This document shows positions 18,300 through 26,958 of a DNA stretch of 63,412 nucleotides, piece after piece. The stretch comes from an uncultured Succiniclasticum sp. GTDB taxonomy: Bacteria > Bacillota > Negativicutes > Acidaminococcales > Acidaminococcaceae. Location: positions 1-63,412 of the forward strand of contig CAJOKZ010000010.1 of NCBI GenBank assembly GCA_905235335.1, written 5' to 3'. The notes under the pieces are model-generated. The model was not told the DNA's origin. It did not search any database and saw only the letters and a program-made list of their open reading frames with translations. The position numbers and the translations under genes are program-made. Within the stretch, counting starts at the first letter, position 1; every line of letters begins with the position of its first letter.

Positions 18300-18884
18300 A
18301 TGCAGGAGCTTCAGGATTCCCGCCAGACCAGCCGTGGCGGCGCAGGAATTTTTATATTGTTTATCGTAGTACTGTTGCTGATTGCGGGTGCGGCAGGTAT
18401 GTTTTACGGTTCCCGTATTCAGGAGAAGCCGAAGGATCTGACAGATACTTCGGTAAAATCCTTTGATCTGATCGAAGAATCCAAGATTGCGCACAGGGTG
18501 TTGGACGAAGTCCTGCTTATGAAACGGGAGAACTGGCAGCTGCGGGACTCGGAACGCCATGCGCATAAAGATGTCCTGGAGTCTACCGGCGCCGATATTG
18601 TCTGGACGGACCGGGAAATCGCGGTGGGCGTGCCGGTTACGACAGAGCTGGAAGGCGCAGCCCGGTGGGTCAGACAGCATCTTAAAGGTACGGATGTCAA
18701 ATTTATCAGTGAAAAAAAATCAGAATGGCACGGAATGGATGCCTATCAGCTGGTGCTGGGGATAGCCGTCCAGTCCGGAAAAGACAGTGAAAAAAATTTC
18801 ATTACTGATACGGTCTACTTTTTCCATCACGGGAACCTGACTAACCGGGACAGGGACATCCCCCGGCAGGAAGCGTCCAGATAA
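18300..18884 (+). CDS. Unknown single-pass membrane protein
   Basis: 194 aa. One N-terminal membrane segment (residues ~17-38, GIFILFIVVLLLIAGAAG) is preceded by a short Arg/Ser-rich tail. An extracytoplasmic domain of ~150 residues follows. This domain is mixed, with a helix-rich start and VPVTTELEGAARWVRQHLKG and DAYQLVLGIAVQS later on. No Cys, no lipobox and no motif that I recognise. It sits 25 bases after xerD and 15 bases before the aminotransferase gene, so all three may be one transcript. Residues after ~160 (TVYFFHHGNL) look like a beta-strand end. Confidence 0.7.
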   Translation: MQELQDSRQTSRGGAGIFILFIVVLLLIAGAAGMFYGSRIQEKPKDLTDTSVKSFDLIEESKIAHRVLDEVLLMKRENWQLRDSERHAHKDVLESTGADIVWTDREIAVGVPVTTELEGAARWVRQHLKGTDVKFISEKKSEWHGMDAYQLVLGIAVQSGKDSEKNFITDTVYFFHHGNLTNRDRDIPRQEASR

Positions 18885-18899
18885 AAGAGGAGGTTGGCG

Positions 18900-20141
18900 A
18901 TGAATCCGGAAGAGATCATGGAGAAATATGAAAGATATATCAATCCGTCCTCTACAAGGCTGTTCCGCTTTATGGGGCTGTCCAGTGTGGAAGCCCGGGC
19001 GGAAGGCTGGACCATCACCGATACGGCAGGAACGGAATTCATTGACTGTCTGGGCGGGTTCGGCATGTTTGCCGTGGGACACCGGCATCCTAAAGTGGTG
19101 GAAGCGGTGGAACGGGAACTGCACAATATGCCTATGTGCGGCAAGGTGTTATTCAACAGTCCGGCGGCCCTGCTGGCGGAAAAGCTGGCGGAGATCACAC
19201 CGGGCGGGCTGCAGTATAACTTTTTCTGCAACAGCGGCACGGAAGCGGTGGAAGGCTGCCTGAAGGTTGCGCGCCTGGCCACCGGCCGGAAAAAATTCGT
19301 GGCAGCGCAGAACGCATTCCATGGAAAGACCTTTGGCTCCCTGACCGCTACCGGGCGGGACCTGTACCGGGATCCCTTCCGTCCCCTGCTGGATGGATTT
19401 ACACACGTTCCCTTCGATGATATTGCGGCGCTGGAAACGGCTGTGGATGAAGATACGGCGGCAGTGATCCTGGAACCGGTCCAGGGCGAGGGCGGCATCA
19501 ATGTCCCTGCGGACGGATACATGAAGCAGGCTGAAGAAATTGCCCACAGACATGGCGCGCTGCTGATCGCGGACGAAGTGCAGACCGGGATCGGTCGGAC
19601 CGGCGCCTGGTTTGGCGTGGACCATGACGGGGCGCGGCCGGACCTGATGGCGGTTGCCAAGGCGCTGGGCGGCGGTATTATGCCGGCAGGGTCTGTGATT
19701 GGTACGGAAGAGGCCTGGAAAGGACTGATTGAAGCGCCGTTCCTGCATACCTCGACCTTTGGCGGCGGACAGATGGCTTGCGCCGCAGGTCTTGCTACCA
19801 TCCGTGTCATTGAAGAGGAAGATTTGCTGCAACGGGCCGCGAATACCGGGGCATTCCTTAAAAAGGGGATTGAGTCCATTGCGAAAGAGTTTCCCCAAGT
19901 GATACGGGAAGTGCGCGGACGGGGTATGATGATCGGTATGGACCTGACGAAGGAAGGGGCTGGCGGCATGCTGATGGCCCTGATGATCGACCGTCATGTG
20001 ATTGTCGCCTACACCTTGAACAACCCGAAGGTGATTCGCATCGAACCGCCGCTGATTATGCCGGAGGCGGTGGCTGCGCAGGTTCTGGAAGTACTGCGTG
20101 ATTGTGTGAGGCAGGTAGCGGATGCGATTGATGACCTGTAA
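18900..20141 (+). CDS. patA: Class III aminotransferase, putrescine aminotransferase-like
   Basis: 413 aa PLP enzyme. The blocks FIDCLGGFGMFAVGHRHP, FFCNSGTEAVEGCLK, AFHGKTFGSLTATG, VQGEGGIN, LLIADEVQTGIGRTG and the PLP lysine in AVAKALGGG match class III aminotransferases. The DCLGGFG and FFCNSGTE wording is closest to putrescine aminotransferase (YgjG), which moves the amino group of putrescine to 2-oxoglutarate. An ornithine or other diamine substrate remains possible. The start ATG 18900 follows AGGAGG by 6 bases and is preferred over the TTG at 18894. Confidence 0.82.
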   Translation: MNPEEIMEKYERYINPSSTRLFRFMGLSSVEARAEGWTITDTAGTEFIDCLGGFGMFAVGHRHPKVVEAVERELHNMPMCGKVLFNSPAALLAEKLAEITPGGLQYNFFCNSGTEAVEGCLKVARLATGRKKFVAAQNAFHGKTFGSLTATGRDLYRDPFRPLLDGFTHVPFDDIAALETAVDEDTAAVILEPVQGEGGINVPADGYMKQAEEIAHRHGALLIADEVQTGIGRTGAWFGVDHDGARPDLMAVAKALGGGIMPAGSVIGTEEAWKGLIEAPFLHTSTFGGGQMACAAGLATIRVIEEEDLLQRAANTGAFLKKGIESIAKEFPQVIREVRGRGMMIGMDLTKEGAGGMLMALMIDRHVIVAYTLNNPKVIRIEPPLIMPEAVAAQVLEVLRDCVRQVADAIDDL

Positions 20142-20179
20142 CGGACTGTTCGGGAAGTATGTCGAAGGAAGGTGGGCTA

Positions 20180-20614
20180 ATGCCGTTTGTGAAATCAGAG
20201 ATTGTTATCAATGGGGACAAGCAAAAAATTTTTGATGTTATCCGGGATATGGAATCCTATCCTAAATTCATGAAAAATCTTGTCAGCGTTGAGGTTCTGG
20301 AAAAAGGCGGGGACTACGATATATCCCACTGGGTTTCCAACGTGGACGGGAGAAAGATCGTCTGGACCGAGCGTGATGAGTTTTTTCCGGAGACATTTAA
20401 AATTACCTATAAACAAACCGACGGCGACCTGAAGAAGATGGAAGGCGCTTGGGAACTTCTGGATACCGATGGGGGTGTCAACGTCTCCCTGTCTGTGGAT
20501 TTTGAGTTCGGAATTCCCATGATCGCAGGACTGTTGAACCCGATCCTGATCCGCAAGGTAAGGGAGAACAGCGAGGATATGCTGCGGGCCGTCAAGGGTG
20601 AAATTGAAAAATAA
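20180..20614 (+). CDS. SRPBCC (START-like) family protein
   Basis: 144 aa from ATG 20180 (GAAGGTGGG upstream). The start KSEIVINGDKQKIFDVIRDMESYPKFMKNLVSVEV is the first strand and helix pair of the polyketide cyclase/START-like fold. Alternating strands (ISHWVSNVDGRKIVW, FKITYKQTDGDLK) and the long C-terminal helix (IRKVRENSEDMLRAVK) follow. Such proteins bind hydrophobic ligands; the COG2867 branch includes RatA and CoQ10-binding proteins. No ligand can be assigned. The promoter of htpX is buried in its last codons. Confidence 0.75.
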   Translation: MPFVKSEIVINGDKQKIFDVIRDMESYPKFMKNLVSVEVLEKGGDYDISHWVSNVDGRKIVWTERDEFFPETFKITYKQTDGDLKKMEGAWELLDTDGGVNVSLSVDFEFGIPMIAGLLNPILIRKVRENSEDMLRAVKGEIEK

Positions 20615-20632
20615 CGGGGAATCTGCTATAAT
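20604..20632 (+). promoter_or_regulatory. Promoter of htpX
   Basis: TTGAAA (20604-20609), a 17-base spacer, and extended TGC-TATAAT (20627-20632). It overlaps the stop codon of the SRPBCC gene. Transcription would begin near 20639. That leaves no leader for the ATG at 20641 and supports the later start at 20668. Confidence 0.75.
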
Positions 20633-20667
20633 CTTATAGAATGGGTTGTAAGGAGTGTGTTGTTTCT

Positions 20668-21519
20668 ATGAGGACAGCATTTTTGATGACGCTGATGACG
20701 ATGCTGCTTGTAGCAGTAGGCAATTTTTTCGGCGGACAGCAGGGTATGGCGGTTATGCTCGTCATTTCTGTGGGGATGAATTTTTTTTCGTACTGGAACA
20801 GCGACAAAATAGTCTTGAGCCAGTATAAGGCACGGCAGGTGGACGAAACTTCTGCTCCTGCCCTGTACGGTATTGTAAAAGGGCTGGCGAAAAAAGCGGG
20901 CCTTCCTATGCCTAAGGTTTATATCATTGATGACCAGGTGCCCAATGCCTTTGCTACAGGACGGAATCCGGAGCATGCGGCAGTGGCGGTGACGACCGCC
21001 CTGATGAATTATCTTTCCCCGAAGGAGATCGAAGGGGTGCTGGGTCATGAACTTACCCATGTTAAAAATCGGGACATCCTGATCAGCACGGTGGCAGCCA
21101 GCATGGCCGGCATCATTGCGACCGTTTCCCGTTTTGCTTTCTGGTTCGGCGGCAGCCGGGACCGGGAGAACAGCAATCCGATTGCGGCTATCCTGATTGT
21201 GGTACTGGCGCCCATCGCAGCAGCGGTGATCCAGATGGCAGTTTCCCGCAGCCGCGAATATAAAGCGGATGAGGGTGGAGGTGAATTATGCGGTGATCCC
21301 AATTATCTGGCTGACGCATTGGAAAAAATTTCCATGTACTCCACTAGGCGGACCATGCGGAATGCGACGGAAGCCACAGCCCATATGTTCATCATGTGCC
21401 CCTTCAGTATGAAGGATATGCAGAAACTGTTCAGCACCCATCCGTCCACGGAAGAGCGTGTGAGGCTGTTGCGTGAGCAGGCCGCGGCTATGAAGCGGAA
21501 AGGAACATTGCGGTCATGA
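20668..21519 (+). CDS. htpX: Zinc metalloprotease HtpX
   Basis: 283 aa, M48 family membrane protease involved in quality control of membrane proteins. Two N-terminal membrane helices (~6-22 and 31-48) are followed by the zinc site HELTHVKN (~127-134). Two further helices come next (~143-165 and 177-197), and then the third ligand in SREYKADEGGGELCGDP. The usual form is ADEGGAEL; the change is minor. Start ATG 20668 has AAGGAG 12 bases upstream. The gene has its own strong promoter and may respond to envelope stress independently of the upstream genes. Confidence 0.93.
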   Translation: MRTAFLMTLMTMLLVAVGNFFGGQQGMAVMLVISVGMNFFSYWNSDKIVLSQYKARQVDETSAPALYGIVKGLAKKAGLPMPKVYIIDDQVPNAFATGRNPEHAAVAVTTALMNYLSPKEIEGVLGHELTHVKNRDILISTVAASMAGIIATVSRFAFWFGGSRDRENSNPIAAILIVVLAPIAAAVIQMAVSRSREYKADEGGGELCGDPNYLADALEKISMYSTRRTMRNATEATAHMFIMCPFSMKDMQKLFSTHPSTEERVRLLREQAAAMKRKGTLRS

Positions 21520-21596
21520 TGCTTTATGCCGGGTGAAGACCGTATTGATGCACAATGCAACAAAATTTATATATTATTTTTAAAGGAGAGAGAAAC

Positions 21597-22013
21597 ATGA
21601 ACCAGAAATCATTAGTATTAGTAAAGCCGGACGGAGTCCGCAAACACCTGATCGGCGAGATTATCTCCCGCTTTGAACGCCGCGGCCTGAAAATCTGCGC
21701 GCTGAAAATGCTGGTAATGTCCAAGGACCAGGCTAAATATCATTATGCGGAACATGTCGAGAAACCCTTTTTCCCGGAACTGGAAGATTTCATCACCGGC
21801 GGCCCGCTGGTTGCCATGGTAGTGGAAGGACCTAATGCCATTAAGGCGATTCGTACCATGATGGGTGCGACCGATCCCCTTGATTCTGCTCCCGGATCCA
21901 TCCGCAGCGACTTTGCGCTGGATAAAGGCGAGAACGTGATCCATGGCAGCGACAGTCCGGAAGCGGCAGAGAGGGAAATCAAAAACTTCTTTGCACCGGA
22001 AGAGATTTACTGA
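21597..22013 (+). CDS. ndk: Nucleoside diphosphate kinase
   Basis: 138 aa. It transfers phosphate from ATP to NDPs through a phosphohistidine. It starts [20 protein letters not shown], and the active His is in [16 protein letters not shown]. Length is that of the compact bacterial form. Start ATG with AAAGGAGAG 7 bases upstream. A terminator follows directly. Confidence 0.96.
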   Translation: MNQKSLVLVKPDGVRKHLIGEIISRFERRGLKICALKMLVMSKDQAKYHYAEHVEKPFFPELEDFITGGPLVAMVVEGPNAIKAIRTMMGATDPLDSAPGSIRSDFALDKGENVIHGSDSPEAAEREIKNFFAPEEIY

Positions 22014-22022
22014 TGTATAAAC

Positions 22023-22053
22023 GCCCGGACGGTATTCTGTCTGGGCTTTTTTT
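22023..22053 (+). terminator. Terminator of ndk
   Basis: GCCCGGAC (22023-22030) pairs with GTCTGGGC (22039-22046), one G-U pair, followed by seven T. The stretch 22054-22299 holds no gene. It has a GTACCGTAACGGTAC palindrome at about 22256-22270 just before the next ribosome binding site. I see no cobalamin riboswitch signature there. Confidence 0.9.
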
Positions 22054-22299
22054 GGAGATATTGCAAGGGTGTGTTTTCCCGTCAGAATATTATGCCGGCT
22101 TTCTTACGGAAAATCCCCTGCAGGAGGCCTGCAGCATGCCGGGATCCTTTCTTCCTGCCTGCAGAGGCCGGTATCTTCCGAACCCCGTACTCTCATTTAA
22201 CCTGCGGGGATGTGATATTTTGTTGTACCATTTAGGGAATGGCAAAGTCATGTCCGTGTACCGTAACGGTACAAGTATTATTAAAGGAGGTTGTGAAGT

Positions 22300-22830
22300 A
22301 TGACAAAAAAAGCGGCAGTATATACCCGTACAGGCGATAAGGGGACGACCGGCCTGTATACCGGAGAGCGTGTGTCCAAATGCTCGGTCCGGGTTGAATC
22401 GTACGGAAATCTGGATGAAATTACTTCTGCGCTGGGGCTGGCCCGCGCCCTGGTAAAGCGGGATGATGTAAGAGAGGCGATCTTTAATGTGCAGAAGCTG
22501 TTGATGTCCATGATGGCGGATGTGGCCAGCCTGAACCTGCCGAAGCCTTATATTACGGAAGAACACGTCAAGCTCTTTGAAAGCACTATTGACAAGTTTG
22601 ATGCCATGCTGCAGCCCTTGAGTCATTTCATTATTCCCGGGGATACCCCAGGCTCCGCCGCCCTGGATATTGCCCGTACCACGACACGCCGTGCAGAGCG
22701 CCAGTTACTGCGCCTGAATGAAACGGAACCGGTGAATCCGCAGCTTTTGGTCTGTGTAAACCGTCTTTCCGACCTGTGCTTCATTCTGGCACGGGTAGAA
22801 TCGGAAGTGGGTGCGGAAGGGCCGAAATAA
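22300..22830 (+). CDS. Cob(I)yrinic acid a,c-diamide adenosyltransferase, PduO type
   Basis: 176 aa. It adenosylates cobalt of corrinoids using ATP. PduO-type marks: YTRTGDKGTTGLYTGERVSK at the N-terminus (ATP loop), the Arg-rich ARTTTRRAERQLL (~128-140), and VNRLSDLCFILAR at the end. Start ATG with a strong AAAGGAGG site. It opens the cobamide-finishing cluster that runs to 27701. Confidence 0.92.
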   Translation: MTKKAAVYTRTGDKGTTGLYTGERVSKCSVRVESYGNLDEITSALGLARALVKRDDVREAIFNVQKLLMSMMADVASLNLPKPYITEEHVKLFESTIDKFDAMLQPLSHFIIPGDTPGSAALDIARTTTRRAERQLLRLNETEPVNPQLLVCVNRLSDLCFILARVESEVGAEGPK

Positions 22831-22957
22831 CTCTCCTGTTCCGCGGCGGCGCCTGCCGGAAATACGTGCAGGTCTTACGGATGGGATGGCATAAGGCTGT
22901 GCCGTTGGCGCTATGGCAAGCCCATAACACTGCAATTGGGATAATTTTTTAATCACT

Positions 22958-22988
22958 GCTCCCTGACACATAGTCAGGGAGCTTTTTC
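22958..22988 (+). terminator. Terminator of the adenosyltransferase gene
   Basis: Perfect 10-bp stem GCTCCCTGAC (22958-22967)/GTCAGGGAGC (22973-22982) with loop ACATA, followed by TTTTT. Confidence 0.92.
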
Positions 22989-22990
22989 TA

Positions 22991-22999
22991 TGGTATAAT
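22991..22999 (+). promoter_or_regulatory. Extended -10 promoter for the SH3-like gene
   Basis: TGG-TATAAT immediately after the terminator T-run. The -35 position falls in the terminator stem and has no consensus. It would give a leader of about 130 bases to the ATG at 23137. Confidence 0.55.
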
Positions 23000-23136
23000 T
23001 ATAAAATATGAAGAGATGCCCGGCATTTGTCCGGACTGACAGGATTTATCCGACAGGTATTTTCTTACTGCTGTCGGCATGGATCAACTGTTACCGGGGG
23101 AAGAAAACCCCGATTTTTTTCAGGGAGATACCTTAT

Positions 23137-23379
23137 ATGGAAAAACCAAAAATAAAACCGGAAACAAAAAAAGCGTACATTGTCGGAACAAATGTCAAAT
23201 TCAGGAAAAATGCCGGTAAGGAGTATCCGCCGATTGGTTCATTTGAACCGAATGAGCAGGTGAAACTGATGAACACTGCACTGATTGATGGTGTTACCTG
23301 GCATCGGGTGAAGCGCAGCAACGGTCAGTTTGTCTGGGTGATTGATTATTACCTGCATGTACCGTTTCGGCAGTCCTGA
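23137..23379 (+). CDS. Small SH3b-domain protein
   Basis: 80 aa from ATG 23137 (GGGAGA site). After a Lys-rich start it has the bacterial SH3 pattern: GTNVKFRKNAGKEYPPIGSF (the VNVR-like strand), EPNEQVKLMN, and DGVTWHRVKRSNGQFVWVIDYYL. No signal peptide in this form. An in-frame ATG at 23008 would add 43 residues with a weakly hydrophobic stretch, but it would be nearly leaderless given the promoter at 22994-22999. Its role beside cobamide genes is unknown. Confidence 0.65.
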   Translation: MEKPKIKPETKKAYIVGTNVKFRKNAGKEYPPIGSFEPNEQVKLMNTALIDGVTWHRVKRSNGQFVWVIDYYLHVPFRQS

Positions 23380-23512
23380 TCAGGGGTCGGTGAGACACAG
23401 CCGGTCCTTTGCTTTTGCATGTACTTTTTATGTCAGGCCGGCGCGGGGTTTCGTTGCGTTTTATGTATACTGTTTGCAGGGACATATGTAGGGATGATAA
23501 CAGGAGGGCGCA

Positions 23513-24085
23513 GTGAACGGAGCAGGAAATATCATCTTGGTATTAGGCGGGGCGCGAAGCGGGAAAAGCGAGTTCGCGGAAAAATATGTGCTGCACGCGG
23601 GAGCGGTTTGCGGCTATATTGCTACGGCCGAAATACTGGATGACGAAATGGCGGAACGGGTCCGTCTTCACAGGGAGCGCCGCAGGAAACGGTGGATTAC
23701 TTTTGAAGCCCCGTACCGGGCCGAAGATGTTTTGTCCGAAGCCGGCGAACGTACAGACGCTATCCTGTTTGACGATATCACGATTTACCTGTGCAACATA
23801 TTGTATGGAAAAGATGCTCCGGAAGGGTCGACGGTGGAAAAGGCCTCCTTTGTAAAAGAACGGATCGGGGCGCTGCTGGACGCTGCTGCAAAATGCGGAA
23901 AGACTGTCGTCTTTGTTTCCAACGAAGTGGGCAGCGGGATTGTGCCTGATAATGCCATGGCCCGAGAGTACAGGGATATCTCCGGCTGGGTAAACCAGCA
24001 GGTCGGGGAGGCTGCCGCACAGGTTTTTTATGTAGTGGCCGGGCAGGCTGTTGATATCAAGCGGCTGGCATTTAAATTTGAGTAG
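23513..24085 (+). CDS. cobU: Adenosylcobinamide kinase/guanylyltransferase CobU
   Basis: 190 aa. It phosphorylates adenosylcobinamide and then attaches GMP, activating the aminopropanol side for ribazole transfer. P-loop GGARSGKSEFAEKY (~9-22), then CGYIATAEILDDEMAERVRLHRERR containing the guanylylated-His region, and VSNEVGSGIVPDNAMAREYRD. All are family hallmarks. Start GTG 23513 has GGAGGGC upstream. It is followed 10 bases later by a CobT-like gene. Confidence 0.93.
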   Translation: MNGAGNIILVLGGARSGKSEFAEKYVLHAGAVCGYIATAEILDDEMAERVRLHRERRRKRWITFEAPYRAEDVLSEAGERTDAILFDDITIYLCNILYGKDAPEGSTVEKASFVKERIGALLDAAAKCGKTVVFVSNEVGSGIVPDNAMAREYRDISGWVNQQVGEAAAQVFYVVAGQAVDIKRLAFKFE

Positions 24086-24095
24086 AAGGACGGGC

Positions 24096-25118
24096 ATGTG
24101 TATGCTTGAAGATTTATATATCGAAAAACCGAATCAGAGTATTCGGGAAGCGGTGATGAAGGACTGGGATTCCGTCATGTTCCCGGATGAGGATATGGGG
24201 ATTCTTTCGGAACTGACGGCCGACTACCTGATGATGACCGACGGCCGGGGCATTCGGGGACTGAAACCGGTCATGCTCCTTATGTGCGGAGATCACGGAA
24301 TCTGCAAATACGGTGTCAGTGCCTTTCCCCAGGAAGTGACACTGCAGATGATCAACGGCTACGGAAGAGGTACGGCAGGGGCCAATGTGCTGGCCCGTCA
24401 CGCCGGTGCCGAAATAATCGTGGTGGATGTGGGCACGAACTTTGACCTGCATTCTTTTTCCTATGTGCGGCAATGCAAGGTAGCCTGGGGCACCGAGGAT
24501 TTCACCAGGGGCCCGGCCATGACAGAAGCACAGGCGGTGGCTGCGCTGGAGGCCGGCATGCGCATCGCGGAGGAAGCGATTGACAACGGATGCAACCTGC
24601 TGGAGACCGGGGAGATGGGAATTGCCAATACGACATCTACCGCGGCCATTGCAGCCGGTTTCCTGGATCTGCCTGCAGAACTGACCACCGGCCGGGGCAG
24701 CGGGATCAACGATGAACGGATGAAGATCAAGACCGAAGTTGTCCGCAAGGGTTTGGCGGTCAACAAGCCAAGGCCCGGGGATGGCATGGATGTGCTTTGC
24801 AAGGTGGGCGGCTATGACCATGCCGGGTTGGCAGGCATGATGCTGGCGGGAGCTGCCCGGCATGTTCCCACGATGGTTGACGGGGTGAACGCGACGGCCG
24901 CGGCGCTGATAGCCTACGGTATTAATCCGGAGAGTGCCTCCTATATGCTGTGTTCCCACCTGTCATCCGACCTGAGTGCTAAAAAGATGCTGGAAGTATT
25001 GAAGCTCAAACCAATTGTCCACGCAGGGATGCGGCTGGGGGAAGGAACTGGCGCATCCCTGGCGATCAGCATACTCCGCTCGGCGTTGGACACGTATCGG
25101 AAGCTGACGGGAGAGTAG
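24096..25118 (+). CDS. CobT-like lower-ligand phosphoribosyltransferase, ArsA-like
   Basis: 340 aa. CobT attaches ribose phosphate from NaMN to the lower base. Most CobT blocks are present: CGDHGICKYGVSAFPQEVT, LETGEMGIANTTSTAAI (first catalytic-type Glu), TGRGSGIND, GYDHAGLAGMM, DGVNATAAALIA and RLGEGTGASLA (second Glu). The N-terminal lid block LDxLxKPxGSLxxLE of CobT is degenerate here (WDSVMFPDEDMGILSEL). The second CobT-like protein at 26095 keeps that lid but lacks the GEMG region. Paired, complementary CobT homologues are ArsA/ArsB, which in Sporomusa ovata activate phenol and p-cresol. Start ATG 24096 has AGAAGGA upstream; ATG 24102 is an alternative. Confidence 0.8.
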   Translation: MCMLEDLYIEKPNQSIREAVMKDWDSVMFPDEDMGILSELTADYLMMTDGRGIRGLKPVMLLMCGDHGICKYGVSAFPQEVTLQMINGYGRGTAGANVLARHAGAEIIVVDVGTNFDLHSFSYVRQCKVAWGTEDFTRGPAMTEAQAVAALEAGMRIAEEAIDNGCNLLETGEMGIANTTSTAAIAAGFLDLPAELTTGRGSGINDERMKIKTEVVRKGLAVNKPRPGDGMDVLCKVGGYDHAGLAGMMLAGAARHVPTMVDGVNATAAALIAYGINPESASYMLCSHLSSDLSAKKMLEVLKLKPIVHAGMRLGEGTGASLAISILRSALDTYRKLTGE

Positions 25119-25150
25119 TGTTCCGCGGACAGATAGTTGAGGAGAACAGC

Positions 25151-25999
25151 ATGGCTGAGGACGATTTAAAGACCAAAGGTACTGAAGTGGAAGAGGAAAC
25201 AGGCTTCTGGAACCGGCTGAACATCCGGCTTCCAGAACATTCAACCGGGCCATTCCGTTATCTGCGGGATTTTTTTACCTGTCTGGAGTTTTTAACACGG
25301 ATCCGGGTGACGAAACGGGAACTTTGGTTTCCGGATGATTTTGCCAGGTCCGTTCCGTATTTTCCCATCGTAGGCGGCATCATGGGGCTTCTCATGTGGG
25401 GGGCGGCCCGTGTCGGTATGGAGATGGGATTTTCCGGCAACGTGCTGGGGATATTCCTGGTTCTGGCGGAATTGTTTTTTATCGGTACCCTTATGTATGA
25501 TGGTTTTATGGATACGGCGGACGGGGTGTTCAGCGGAAGGACAAGGGAACGGAAGCTGGAGATCATGCAGGACAGCCATGTGGGAACCAATGCCGTCATC
25601 GGCGCTATCATCCTGATACTGGCCAAGGTGGCGCTGCTGGGTACACTACCGTCGGTATTTTTGGGACCGCTTCTGGTGACGATGTATGTGGTGACCCGGA
25701 CGCTGATGGTAATTTATATCCTGCGGTTTCCCAATGCCCGACCCGGTGGCCTGGGAGAAATGTTTTCAACCGGGGGGAAGCCGGTGTATCTTATATGTGC
25801 TGTCGTGATGTGTGTACTGACGGTCTGTTACCTGGGATCTGTATTTTGTAAGCTGGCCCTTGCCGCTTGTGTACCCTGTCTTGCCATTGCCTTGTATCTG
25901 AAGTGGGGCCTGGGCGGATTGACCGGTGACACCTTCGGCTTCCTGACGGAATGCGGCGATGTGATTATCCTGTTTCTGGCCGGCTGGCTGTTGCATTGA
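25151..25999 (+). CDS. cobS: Adenosylcobinamide-GDP ribazoletransferase CobS
   Basis: 282 aa membrane enzyme that joins the activated corrinoid to the alpha-ribotide. It has six or more hydrophobic segments. CobS marks include FLTRIRV, FPIVGGIMGLLMWG, LYDG-like LMYDGFMDTADGVFSG with its metal-binding acids, RKLEIMQDSHVGTNAVIG and the terminal GGLTGDTFGFLTECGDVIIL. The N-terminus has about 35 extra acidic or charged residues before the family core. Start ATG 25151 has GAGGAG six bases upstream; the GTG at 25118, overlapping the previous stop, is a weaker option. Confidence 0.93.
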   Translation: MAEDDLKTKGTEVEEETGFWNRLNIRLPEHSTGPFRYLRDFFTCLEFLTRIRVTKRELWFPDDFARSVPYFPIVGGIMGLLMWGAARVGMEMGFSGNVLGIFLVLAELFFIGTLMYDGFMDTADGVFSGRTRERKLEIMQDSHVGTNAVIGAIILILAKVALLGTLPSVFLGPLLVTMYVVTRTLMVIYILRFPNARPGGLGEMFSTGGKPVYLICAVVMCVLTVCYLGSVFCKLALAACVPCLAIALYLKWGLGGLTGDTFGFLTECGDVIILFLAGWLLH

Positions 26000-26094
26000 C
26001 ATAATGGCAAGGATGTACACGGTACCGTGCAGCAACAAAGAAATTCCTGTGCATTAAGTAAGCGAATGACAGAACGAAGCGAAGGTATTGAACT

Positions 26095-26958
26095 ATGCAT
26101 ATTGAAGAACTGGCTGTTAATATACAGCCGTTGAGTCAGGAAATTATCTGTGCGGCGCAGCTTCGGTTTGACCAGCTGATCAAACCGGTCGGCTCGCTGG
26201 CGCAGCTGGAAAGCATGACCAGCCGGTACGCCGGTATTATCGGGTCATCGGATAAACAGCTTGTGGTTATCCCGGAAAACCGGCTTCTTCTCGTCTGGGG
26301 CGATGTCAGGCAGTCGGCGAAAATCGAGCGGGCCATGAAATCAGAGAATCTGCTTTCTGTGTTTGCCGAAACAGTCCGGGCGAAAGTCATCCCCCTGTTA
26401 GTCACCGGGGAGAACGTTTACGATCTGCTGGAAGAAGGCGCCATGCTGACCGGGGAATATATCGGGGAGGAAAAGGCAGGGCTGGTCTGTCTGGGGGGTT
26501 ATGAAACAGCCCCGTTGGATTGCTGGCAGCAGTTTGCGGAGGAAGAGGATGGTCTGCTGTTCCTGGAAAAGCTCCGCTGTCCGGTGATTGCCGCCATGAC
26601 CGGTGCGATTCTGCAGGCTGCGGGCATGCGTATTCCCATTATGCTGGACGGGCTCGCAACATGCCTGGCCGCTTTTGCGGCTGCGAAATTCAATCCTCAT
26701 GTGCTTGCGTATTGTTTTGCCGGGGATGAATCCGGCGAAGACGGAAGCGCCGATTTGCTGCGCAGGCTGCAGCTGCAGGCTCCACTTCGGCTTTCCCTGA
26801 AAAGCGGGGAAGGTGTCGGGGCACTGGCCTGTCTCCAACTCTTCGACGCAGGGATCAAGGCTTATACGGAGATGGAAACATTCGAGGAAGCCGGGGTACA
26901 CAGCGAAAAGGAAGATTTCTCCCTGAAGGTTCAGGAAGACAGGAAACTCAAAAAGTAG
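26095..26958 (+). CDS. Shortened CobT homologue, ArsB-like
   Basis: 287 aa. The N-terminus QLRFDQLIKPVGSLAQLESM is a good CobT lid block. The C-terminus SGEGVGALACLQLFDAGIKA plus YTEMETFEEAGV matches the CobT end. In between, the GDHG, GEMGIGNTT and GRG blocks are missing or replaced. The central part keeps only LRCPVIAAMTGAILQAAG and IPIMLDGLATCLAA, recalling the CobT subdomain. It is thus a partial partner that complements the ArsA-like protein, one gene away across cobS. I infer a heteromeric enzyme for phenolic lower ligands. The alternative is a diverged, regulatory or dead CobT. Confidence 0.75.
   Translation: MHIEELAVNIQPLSQEIICAAQLRFDQLIKPVGSLAQLESMTSRYAGIIGSSDKQLVVIPENRLLLVWGDVRQSAKIERAMKSENLLSVFAETVRAKVIPLLVTGENVYDLLEEGAMLTGEYIGEEKAGLVCLGGYETAPLDCWQQFAEEEDGLLFLEKLRCPVIAAMTGAILQAAGMRIPIMLDGLATCLAAFAAAKFNPHVLAYCFAGDESGEDGSADLLRRLQLQAPLRLSLKSGEGVGALACLQLFDAGIKAYTEMETFEEAGVHSEKEDFSLKVQEDRKLKK

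Noticed and set aside
22054-22299. Possible cobalamin riboswitch before the adenosyltransferase gene
   Set aside because: The B12-box (GCCACTG-type core) and the associated GGTGCC/GGGAA blocks are absent. Only a 15-bp palindrome is present.
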